A DNA stretch of 64,000 nucleotides. It comes from Piezodorus guildinii. Its lineage: Eukaryota; Arthropoda; Insecta; Hemiptera; Pentatomidae. Numbering within the stretch: position 1 is the stretch's first letter; each line of letters opens with the position of its first letter. Where the stretch lies: contig JAJSOM010000007.1 in assembly GCA_023052935.1 (NCBI GenBank), forward strand, positions 248,001 through 312,000, written 5' to 3'. The position numbers were made by a program, and so were the translations under genes. This document shows, one piece after another, positions 55,637-64,000 of this stretch. Below the pieces are notes generated by a model. The model was not told the origin of the DNA and made no database searches. It worked only from the letters and a program-made list of their open reading frames with translations.

Positions 55637-55665
55637 CCTTTTTCTACCTGTTTGGTACTTGAAGG
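55637..55665 (-). other. Conserved 3' UTR two-helix RNA element, family A'
   Basis: CCTT/AAGG outer pairing with inner TACC-TGTTT-GGTA. The loop differs from family A but the stem pairing is retained. Confidence 0.6.
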
Positions 55666-56006
55666 GTGATTGATTCTTATATATAAATGATTGAGATCTA
55701 TACTACCTGTATATTGATGACTCTTATTTGGAGGTGAGGGGCCTCCGCTTATTGTGCGTTATTAAACGAATAAAACTAACTTAAACAAAATTAATGATAA
55801 ATTATAAACATAACCATAAAGAAATATAACAAAACTGAAGTATAAACATAAAACATAAACATAAACATAAAACATAAACATGAAATAAAACATAACCATA
55901 AGATAGTGAAATAGGATAGGGTGTAGCTGTGGGTGGGGTGAGGGGTGGGAGAAGAGTGGGAAGAGGGAGTAGGATAATGGAATAGGATGGGTGTTTAGGA
56001 AGGTTG

Positions 56007-56086
56007 CTAGGCAACGGAATGATCTATAATATATTTAGGATTTACTGGTCCCTTACGCCCCTGCCACCTCTGAGGGAGCTTGGAGG
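56007..56086 (-). pseudogene. Family A' ORF2 C-terminal remnant
   Basis: Twenty-six codons ending at TAG 56007-56009. They read LPQRWQGRKGPVNP, matching family A IPERWQGRKGPVNP, then a divergent tail. This identifies the fragment as an A relative; it has no function on its own. Confidence 0.8.
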
Positions 56087-56795
56087 GGCCTCGGCTTTTT
56101 TGCCGGTCGTTTTATAGGTGGAATCGGAGGGGTGGGGGGTGCGTCCCACCAATCAGCATGGCGCGTCGGCCTTTTTTGTTCATTTCTTTGTTGGCTTCTT
56201 GTGATACTAACATATATTCACTTACCTGATTTTTATATTTGCGTAAATTATGAAATAGCAGTTTTTCTCATTGATAATGACAACACTGTGGTGTATTTGT
56301 CATCCATTCATTCATCCATCGTGCTAACAAATTTCTCTGATATATATATATATTTTTTTTATTATGGATTCTACTGCACCTTTGTCGGTGATTCTGTGAT
56401 CAATTAGATTTCTTTCATCGTTAAAAGAGTTTCCGCCGCATTTGTTTGGTCGTGGGATTCCCACGGTTCAGTTTATTGCTCCGGAAGACCCAAGTTAATC
56501 ATATATTATATACTCTTTTTGCTGTGTCCAAGTTAGCCTCTGCCTTTTCTTTTCTCGGTAATGTTATTGGTCAATCGATACGGATTTAATCTGTTAGTCT
56601 GTAATATATCAAATATCTGAATTATGGGTGTGTAAAACAACTTGGAGGATATCATCGGAAGGGTCGATAATCATTGCCCACCACTTTTTTTTTTTTTTTT
56701 TTTTTTTTGTATTATTTAGAAAAGGTATTTGTGGCATATTGTACGGGAAGCTAGTGGGTGAATTATTTAAGAAAGTCTGTGTAATTATTTTTGGT
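56087..56795 (-). promoter_or_regulatory. Displaced H3 promoter and H3-H4 spacer
   Basis: TATAAAAC at 56109-56116 and the CCAAT box directly upstream of the A' fragment, followed by the AT-rich H3-H4 spacer with the 43-bp satellite-like segment and a 24-nt poly(T). No gene. Confidence 0.78.
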
Positions 56796-56811
56796 GGCCC
56801 TGAAAAGGGCC
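56796..56811 (-). terminator. Histone 3' stem-loop, H4 copy 3
   Basis: Canonical histone stem-loop, 46 nt after the stop. Confidence 0.97.
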
Positions 56812-56857
56812 GTTGAAACTTTCCCCCGGTCACAAGGTACACACGACGATGTCGAAC

Positions 56858-57270
<413 letters not shown>

Positions 57271-57865
57271 TTGGTATGCGCTCTGGTGGACCGTCTGCGC
57301 GTCACTTCCCCTTTACTCCATGGTGGGGGACGGATGGGGGGGGGGAGGAGGGTAGAACGAATGTGTTTTATCTTTACTTGCACACACTGGATAGGTCCTA
57401 AGTTCGTTTTACTTTATCTATCTATGAACTACTAGTTTCTTTTTATTCCTTTCAGAGTTATGTCTTCAGTATTCATAGTAAGCCGCCGTTTTTGTAAAAG
57501 TTTTTTTTTCCTTTTTTTTTTTTTTTTTTTTTCCTCTTCAATTGTCTATTTATTCTCTTTATTGATCCTGAAACCCATCAGTCTTAAACTCAATCAATGA
57601 TGAATTTTTACCATTTATTAACCGAGTTCATCTATCGTTAAATCGTCAATGCTTACAAACAACGTTTTCTTTTTACTTTCCCATTCTAATCATTATTTAG
57701 TCCAAACACACGCCTTTGACGTGCAAACCTTGATTTTCCATTCCTCACAACCTCTTATGCTTTAAATATCCTATCTTTAAATTTTGACGGATGAAATTAC
57801 GTTATATATTTAAATGATGCTCTTTATCCCATTTGACATTTTAGAAAGTTTCATACCCAATTTGT
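57271..57865. other. H4-H2A spacer
   Basis: A short G-rich stretch (about 57325-57345), a poly(T) near 57500-57532, then AT-rich DNA. No gene seen. Confidence 0.75.
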
Positions 57866-57881
57866 GGCCCTGAAAAGGGCC
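57866..57881 (-). terminator. Histone 3' stem-loop, H2A copy 2
   Basis: Canonical histone stem-loop, 40 nt after the stop. Confidence 0.97.
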
Positions 57882-57921
57882 GTTGAAAAGAGAAGATCGA
57901 GAGGCTTTCCGGCCATCAGGC

Positions 57922-58497
<576 letters not shown>

Positions 58498-58527
58498 TCA
58501 AGGAAGGATAGGGGAAGGAATCAAGGA

Positions 58528-58562
58528 CCCTCTTGTACTGCATCAGATGCATTCTAAGAGGG
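58528..58562 (-). other. Conserved 3' UTR two-helix RNA element, family E
   Basis: The outer stem is extended to CCCTCTT/AAGAGGG, with inner TGCATC-A-GATGCA. Both helices differ in sequence from C and D but remain paired. Confidence 0.68.
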
Positions 58563-58665
58563 GTCTGAGGATAGGAAGGTTTTCGGAGTCGGAAGCAGTT
58601 TTAAGTCAGTTCTAGTAATGGGGCTCACTAGTCTTTTTGAGTCAGTATAAGTAAGATATGTTTCC

Positions 58666-61286
58666 TCAGTCTAGTCTGAGAGTTTGTACGTAGTCCTGCC
58701 AGCGCTGTGGCCGTCCTGTTGGAGTCAGTGTATTAAACAGTGGGTTCGTGCAGTACCGGAGGCTATCAAAGAATTTGATATGCCTGCGGGAGATGAACTC
58801 CGTCACTGTCGGGAGGTCTAGGGTGTCATATAATTGGTCTGTCTTTGTCCTCTGTAGTGAGTATGCCTTACCATACGTCGTAATACTCCGTTTTGAAACT
58901 GCTGAAGTCTCTTTGCCGTCGGTGCTGTAATGTTGTTTAGCAACGGTGCTCCGTAGAGGAGGGCTGGTCTGAGAACGGCTTTGTAAATTAATATTTTCAG
59001 GCGAAGTGATAGGTTTGGAGACATCAGTAAGTGATTCAATCGGTAGGACTTGGTCCTAACCGATTTAATCTTTTTTAGGCAGTGATTGGCTAGTGTTAGA
59101 TGCCTGTCGAGGGTGATGCCCAGGTACACTATCCTATTGGCTGGCTGATTTTCGACTCCTGCTACCTTGTAGGTCTTCGGTAGAGGGCGCTTGTTCTTTT
59201 GGAAAGAAAAGATAATACAGTCGGTCTTCTTGGGATTAACTGTAATATTTAGTCTTTCCAGCTTTTGTAGTTATTTCATTGCATGCCAACTCCGCCTGTC
59301 GTAGAGCTGTCTCTGCGTTCATCGAGCTACTGTAGATCGCTATGTCATCGGCATAGGCCGCACAGTAGCTTTTGTGTATCTTGCTCCAACAGTTTCTGCC
59401 GTGTATATTGAAAATAGACTGGGATAGCACGGACCCTGGGGGACTCCGCAGGTGAGGTCGAATTCCTTGGAGAAGGCTCTGCCAACCAGCACTTCTATTT
59501 TACGCCCCTGTAGAAGGACCGCAAGGTGGTGTAGAGCTGCTCAGGAAATTCGTTATCTAGCAGTGTCTTACATAGTAAACTATGGGACACTGAGTCAAAC
59601 GCTTCCGTACAGTCTATTGAGATCATTGCGGTGGCGTCGTTTTTTTTGTGCTTCGGCTTACTTCCGCTTGTAGTTTCGCCAGGTGGTGATCCGTGCAGAG
59701 TCCGGCCTGAAAGCCAGTCTGTTCCGGTGGGATTAGGGCTACCTCTGAGCAATAAGTCTTGAGATAATTAAGAATAATTTTCTCAAAAATCTTGCCCAGG
59801 TGCGGAAGCAAGCTGATTGGCCTATAGTCGGCTGGCTGGGATCCATTCTTCGCGGTTTCATAGCGGAAAGAGGATAGCTCTTTTCCATGCCTCAGGGAAG
59901 TATCTCAGCCTGAGACAGGAGTTGTAGAGGTTAGTCAGGTGAGCTATCCCCTTTCTTGGGAGCATCTTCAACAATACAGTCTGTATCCCGTCATGGACCT
60001 GGGGCTTTATTCCCCTCGAACGACGGAGAATTGCCTTCAGCTGTTTCGGGGATACATACATGTAGTTGTTTCCGATCTCTTCAGTGGGAAGTTCTGTGGG
60101 GGCCCTGTGCGTTGTGTTATTTTGCCACTGTAGTAGTCCGCAAACTTCTTGGCCTGTTCTTCATCTGTCAACAGTCTTTCTCCGTCATGAAGGACTGTAG
60201 AGCTTCGTTTTCTGGTGCTTGATTTTATTAGCTTCCAGAATTTTTTGTGGATCGCCGTGCGTAGCCCGTAGTTTCTCATGCCACTGTGCAGTCCGCCATT
60301 GTTTCATGAGGTTTCGGATCTGAGTGGTAAGTGAATTTACCACCGTCTTCACCTCATGATCCCTGGTCCTATACCATTTATTCTTCCACTTATTGCGCAG
60401 GGCAATAAGTTTCAGAATATGGTCTGGCGGAGGACGCAGAGCTGGCGGAAGTGGTGAGAACTTCGGGATAGCAGCGTCGGCGGCACTTTTAATGATCTCG
60501 GTGAAGGAATAAGATAATCATCTATTTCCTTCTTTGTCCTCAGAGGGGAGACTGTCGGCAGTTTGTGATAGACCTGTGCTTTGTAGGTCTCCCAGTCTGC
60601 GTCGATACTTGTATTTCGATGGGGGTGGGGGTGGTATTTCGCCGTCTACCAGGTAAAGCACAGGCCTATGGTCTGAGATTTCGTCCTCCAGCGCTATGCA
60701 GTCCAGAAAGCGGTGTGGTTGTCTCGTGAGCAGGAGATCAACTGTGGATTTCTTCGTCCTGTCAGCTTTGTGTATTAAAGTGTGGGTGGGTGGGTGCACT
60801 ACTGTAACCGGGTTTTCAGTATTATTTTCCCAGCTTCGTTATTGGACTTGTTATTCCAAACGGTGTGCCGAGCGTTGAGGTCTCCGATAACCCAATGGTT
60901 TGTTTTCTTGGCACACTCGTTCAGTAGCTGGGAGAATTCTTCTGGTGAAGTACGGGTCTCCTGTATAAACCAGTGATGATAGTTGGTTTATCCAGGAGAA
61001 CCTGCACAGTTTTGTGGTGAATCTTGGGGTCCCTGATAGCCACTGGTGGGGGGTGTTCTCTCCATCTGGTTCCCTGACGAATGGCTATCAGGACCCCTCC
61101 TACTTTTTCTGTTGGTTGATCTCCTGTCAGATCGTAACCTGGCAGGCGTATGCGCTGGGGGCTCACTCTGGTGTCGGTGAGGACTACTACAGTGGGCTGG
61201 GTCCGTGCTATCAAGGCATAAACCTCCGTAATTTTTGGCATCAGTCCGTCCGTATTGAAGTTAAGTACAGTCAGTTGTCTGTTCAT
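58666..61286 (-). pseudogene. Family E ORF2: multiply frameshifted endonuclease/reverse transcriptase
   Basis: The reading frame is spread over at least eight pieces between the ATG at 61284-61286 and a TGA at 58666-58668. Recognisable parts are the endonuclease start (LNFNTDGLM, TDTRVSP, GGVLIAIRQG), ISDHRPVLY, the RT segments TGFQAGLCTDHH and SIDCTEAFDSVSH, AAYADDIAIY and YLGITLDRHLTL, then a C-terminal RWQDYVQ. It cannot make a full protein. The density of indels contrasts with the undamaged ORF1 just upstream. Confidence 0.9.
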
Positions 61287-62617
61287 GGCTGCAACAGAGA
61301 TTTAAACAAGCTAGTCAGCTTGTCTGTGTTCTCAGCCAGTTGGTTCAAAGTTTTCATCATTAGCTCCGCCCATGGAGGGGGAGTGTCATGATTGGCTCTG
61401 TCCGCGTAAGTCCGGTTGGTCTGGCGGGAACTGGGTGGGGGTTGAGCCTGGTCTCCCATTGGCCCGCTAGCCTCAGGCTGAGCGTGCCGGGATGGGGGGT
61501 TGGGCTGGCTCATGTTCTTGCCTGTGGTAGGCGACTTCCTCAGGCCTGCTCTCTCCTTAAACTTTTTTATTCTCTCGAGCAGCGCTTGACGCGCTTTGCA
61601 TCCAGAGAAGGATGCTACGTGGGTTTCTCCACAGTTAGCACACTTTACTGGGTTTACTGTTCGTGGGCATTCCGATACGACGTGAGGTCCGGCACAACGG
61701 ACACACGCCAATGCCTTGCCGCAGTGGTTTTTGGTGTGCCCAAAACCCTGGCATCGGTGGCATTGTACAATGCCTTTTCTGCCTCTATAAGGTTTCGCGT
61801 TGAAACGGACCCTATTTATGTGGCGGAGGTTTGTAATGTCCTCTAGTTTAGTTTCGGTTGTCGTTGTGAGCAGTATGAGTGGAAGGTCAGTCTTGTTACC
61901 ATCCCTGTCGCTTTTTGTCATCCTCCTGACGTCGCTTACCCCTTTTAGGCGTTGGGTGAGCTCGTCTTTGACGTCTTGGATATTGTGGTCTACATCCAAG
62001 TCGTAAATGACGAATTTTCTAAGTTTTTGGCCTCCCCCTGTGGAATAGGTGTGGTAGGGGGTGTTCTTGTTCTTAAGGAGGGATAGGATGCCCTGATGAA
62101 CTGCTAGGGTTCCAGGGTAGACCCTAACACCCTCGGCGATTTTTTGGATTGTGAAATCCTCAAAACCGGCTCCTGTCAGGTCACGCATGGCATTTGCTGT
62201 ACTGGGGACTCCACTTATCACTATTGGAGGGGGCTTTTTTGGCACGGCACTTGTCACTGTGTCCCTGGCTCCCGCACTGCCAGTCGCACTTTCACTGAGA
62301 ATGTTATAATGGTTTAGAGTACTTACGGAAAAATTGGTTTCCGTGTTGGCGGCCTTACAGAAACGCTTGGGTTGAATCCAACCGCCTTCTTCCTCTTGTC
62401 GGGGGTCCTCCTTTCTTCCACTGGTCGAGGGCACTGGTGCTGCTGCTGGGTTCGCTGTTGCTGCTCCACGTGCCTGCCTGCTGGTCGAGGCAGCCTTCGG
62501 CTTCTCCTTCCTTCCCTTGGCCGAAGTCGACGGTGCTGCTGTAGAGGTAGCTGGTACCACTCCGGAAGCTTGGCTGGAAGTCGAGGCAACATCCATTCTC
62601 TCTGAGTTCTTATTCAT
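61283..62617 (-). CDS. Family E ORF1: zinc-knuckle nucleocapsid-like protein (intact)
   Basis: 444 residues from the ATG at 62615-62617 (MNKNSERMDVASTSS); the frame is open a further 14 codons to a GTG, which is not preferred. It has a long Ala/Ser/Pro-rich N region and a PRE_C2HC-like domain (about 190-300: YHTYSTGGGQKLRKFVIYDL, then RHINRVRFNAKPY). The three knuckles are CHRCQGFGHTKNHC, CVRCAGPHVVSEC and CANCGETHVASFSGC. A Pro/Gln-rich linker and a C-terminal helix ending LFKSLLQP follow. The stop overlaps the ORF2 ATG as ATGA. It is intact although its partner ORF2 is dead. Confidence 0.91.
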   Translation of the reverse strand: MNKNSERMDVASTSSQASGVVPATSTAAPSTSAKGRKEKPKAASTSRQARGAATANPAAAPVPSTSGRKEDPRQEEEGGWIQPKRFCKAANTETNFSVSTLNHYNILSESATGSAGARDTVTSAVPKKPPPIVISGVPSTANAMRDLTGAGFEDFTIQKIAEGVRVYPGTLAVHQGILSLLKNKNTPYHTYSTGGGQKLRKFVIYDLDVDHNIQDVKDELTQRLKGVSDVRRMTKSDRDGNKTDLPLILLTTTTETKLEDITNLRHINRVRFNAKPYRGRKGIVQCHRCQGFGHTKNHCGKALACVRCAGPHVVSECPRTVNPVKCANCGETHVASFSGCKARQALLERIKKFKERAGLRKSPTTGKNMSQPNPPSRHAQPEASGPMGDQAQPPPSSRQTNRTYADRANHDTPPPWAELMMKTLNQLAENTDKLTSLFKSLLQP

Positions 62618-62682
62618 TGCAAAAGTGAATGAAGGTAGGAGTGGACTTGCCAGAGCCACGCTACCCTTACCCAGGGAGGGTG

Positions 62683-62726
62683 GCTGTCAAGATTTAATCC
62701 ACGGGATATGTGTGGATCCTGACAGC
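62683..62726 (-). other. Conserved 5' UTR hairpin, family E
   Basis: Outer GCTGTCA/TGACAGC and inner ATCCAC/GTGGAT with loop GGGATATGT. An adjacent AGCCAC/GTGGCT hairpin with a CGCTACCC loop precedes it. Confidence 0.7.
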
Positions 62727-62843
62727 TCGAGGGCGCTATCGTAGCAAGAACAGGAAGTATAAATAGCAGAGGTTTAAGGTGTCTTCTGGCTTCAGAGAGA
62801 GCTCCTTCCTCGTCGGCTGCTAGCTGGTGAGTCCCTTCGAGTC

Positions 62844-63794
62844 GTTCACCGAATTTTCCCACTGCTTTCATTTATACCCGTTTGCCGCTCTGCGCGGGCC
62901 AATCACTTTTCGTGGCTGCCCCCCACTCCTCTAAACAGCCTGCTACCTACCGGATGATTCCATCACTTAAGTGTTCGGAATCCCTTTACATCGACCACCT
63001 TTAAAAAAAAAAAAAAAAAATACAATTCATTGATATCATTTTTAGTCATAGTTATTATTTATTTATTGTATTAAGGGGATTAAATGGTTAGACGTCCATT
63101 CGCTTGAACTTCTTAACGGTACCTGCAGGAATGGGGAAAGTGTAGGTAGGACCGACTACTTGGAATAAATTGTCCTCCACTCCTGTGAAATTAAGATAGG
63201 TAGCGATTGTTGGGGGGGGGGGGGGGGAGGGGGGGGGGACGAGAGAGAGAATTTTCATTGAAGTTCGTTAATTATAATACAGATAATCGAATAATGGTTG
63301 TATTCTGTCACCCTGTTAGGTAACTTGGGGCGTGGTTCTCGGATACGGTACATCCTCACGTCAACAACCTCGTGGGCGAAGCTAAGGAGGGGAAGGTTAC
63401 AATCGTATATACGGAGAGGAGGGAGTCTTTGCCGTAAAAAAAAAATAAATAAATAAAAAATACAGAAGAGAACTTTTAAACAAAAATGAAATTAGCCGGT
63501 TGAATTGTTCTAAATTACTTTCTAACCTAATGGCGTACTTCCATTCTATTTGGATTTGAATAACGGGAGGTTATTGTTAGGCGCATGCGTACTAAATTGG
63601 TTTTGCAATACTGCAGCTGTTTAGCCGTTATTGATATCAAAGACTCGCCGACATTACTCGGCCAATCTCGATCCGCTTATCTTATAAACTTGAAAAAGGT
63701 TATAATACGAACCATTGTGTTTTTCATCGTTTCCTCCATGGTCGTCTAATTCTACTTAGTGTCTCCATATAGAAAGATGTTAAATTTTTTTAGT
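62844..63794 (-). promoter_or_regulatory. Displaced H2A promoter and H2A-H1 spacer
   Basis: TATAAATG at 62869-62876 and the CCAAT box abut the 5' end of family E. The spacer with the poly(A) run, the 41-codon minus-strand frame (about 63075-63190) and the G tract (63210-63238) follows up to the H1 stem-loop. No confident gene. Confidence 0.75.
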
Positions 63795-63810
63795 GGCTCT
63801 GAAAAGAGCC
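63795..63810 (-). terminator. Histone 3' stem-loop, H1 copy at right edge
   Basis: GGCTCTTTTCAGAGCC, the H1 form, 47 nt past the stop. Confidence 0.96.
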
Positions 63811-63857
63811 GTTTAAAATCACCACTCCTTGAGGAGGCAGCGGTTGGGGAAAACGAC

Positions 63858-64000
63858 CTACTTCTTCTTCGGTGAAGCCTTCTTGGCCGCTGGCTTCTTG
63901 GCGGGTGCCTTCTTTGCCGGAGCCTTCTTCGCCTTGGGTGTCGAAGCGGGTTTCGCTTTGGCTACCTTGGGCTTGGGGGTCTTGGCGGCGGTTGGAGGCT
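63858..64000 (-). CDS. H1: Histone H1, C-terminal part (runs off the window)
   Basis: The last 47 codons or so of H1: Lys/Ala/Pro-rich tail with the [19 protein letters not shown] region and the C-terminus KKASPKKK, stop at 63858-63860. The sequence matches the complete H1 copies. The rest of the gene and its promoter lie beyond the right edge. Confidence 0.94.
   Translation of the reverse strand, partial: PPTAAKTPKPKVAKAKPASTPKAKKAPAKKAPAKKPAAKKASPKKK

Larger units (their letters stand above)
55485..56086 (-). mobile_element. Family A' retrotransposon 3' fragment at the H3 start site
   Basis: Poly(T) 55485-55555, a 3' UTR of about 450 nt related to but clearly distinct from family A (CATAAA repeats near 55845-55890), and the last 26 codons of ORF2. 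Flanking GGCCTC on both sides (55479-55484 and 56087-56092) is the target duplication. It is a strongly 5'-truncated but otherwise clean insertion. Confidence 0.9.

Overview
The window is a stretch of an arthropod (probably insect) core-histone gene array. Histones H1, H2B, H3, H4 and H2A are all on the minus strand and recur in the order H1-H2B-H3-H4-H2A along the plus coordinates, so transcription order is H2A, H4, H3, H2B, H1. Each gene is intronless and ends in a replication-type 3' stem-loop, and the H2B, H3, H4 and H2A promoters carry a TATA box and a CCAAT box. Parts of three repeat units are present; none is an uninterrupted quintet. The coding copies of each histone appear identical, as expected under concerted evolution.

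The rest is mostly non-LTR retrotransposons of a Jockey-like type: ORF1 with a PRE_C2HC-like region and three zinc knuckles, ORF2 with an APE endonuclease and a YADD reverse transcriptase, no RNase H, and a poly(A) tail. I use working labels for five families: A (H1 site; a variant A' at the H3 site), B (H4 site; possibly a variant at the H2A site), C (H2B site), D (H2B-H3 spacer) and E (H2A site). Every copy lies in the same orientation as the histone genes. All except D and one B fragment sit 20 to 55 bp upstream of a histone start codon, at or next to the expected transcription start, with the histone TATA box immediately upstream of the element 5' end. Target-site duplications can be read at A, A', B, C, D and E insertions.

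Layout. Unit 1 (1-15712): partial H1, truncated A, spacer satellite, H2B, a B fragment inside a 1.4-kb duplication that doubles H2B, H3, truncated A, H4, and a B chimera whose formation removed H2A. Unit 2 (15713-40123): H1, satellite, H2B, a poly(A) tract fused to an H1 stub, second satellite, second H2B, C, H3, H4, two B elements in tandem at one site, H2A. Unit 3 (40124-63794): H1, full-length A, three satellite units, H2B, intact D, H3, A' fragment, H4, H2A, E; then the next partial H1.

The elements share RNA-level signals. A two-helix structure in the 3' UTR shows compensatory changes across all five families, and a hairpin before ORF1 shows them across B, D and E. The picture is of a set of retrotransposons that treat the start sites of the different histone genes as separate niches and would be transcribed from the histone promoters. 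Each histone type still has at least one promoter-intact copy in the window.

Caution: the region is highly repetitive, with homopolymers up to about 380 nt. Single-base frameshifts, tract lengths and some rearrangement junctions could be assembly errors. No similarity search was possible.
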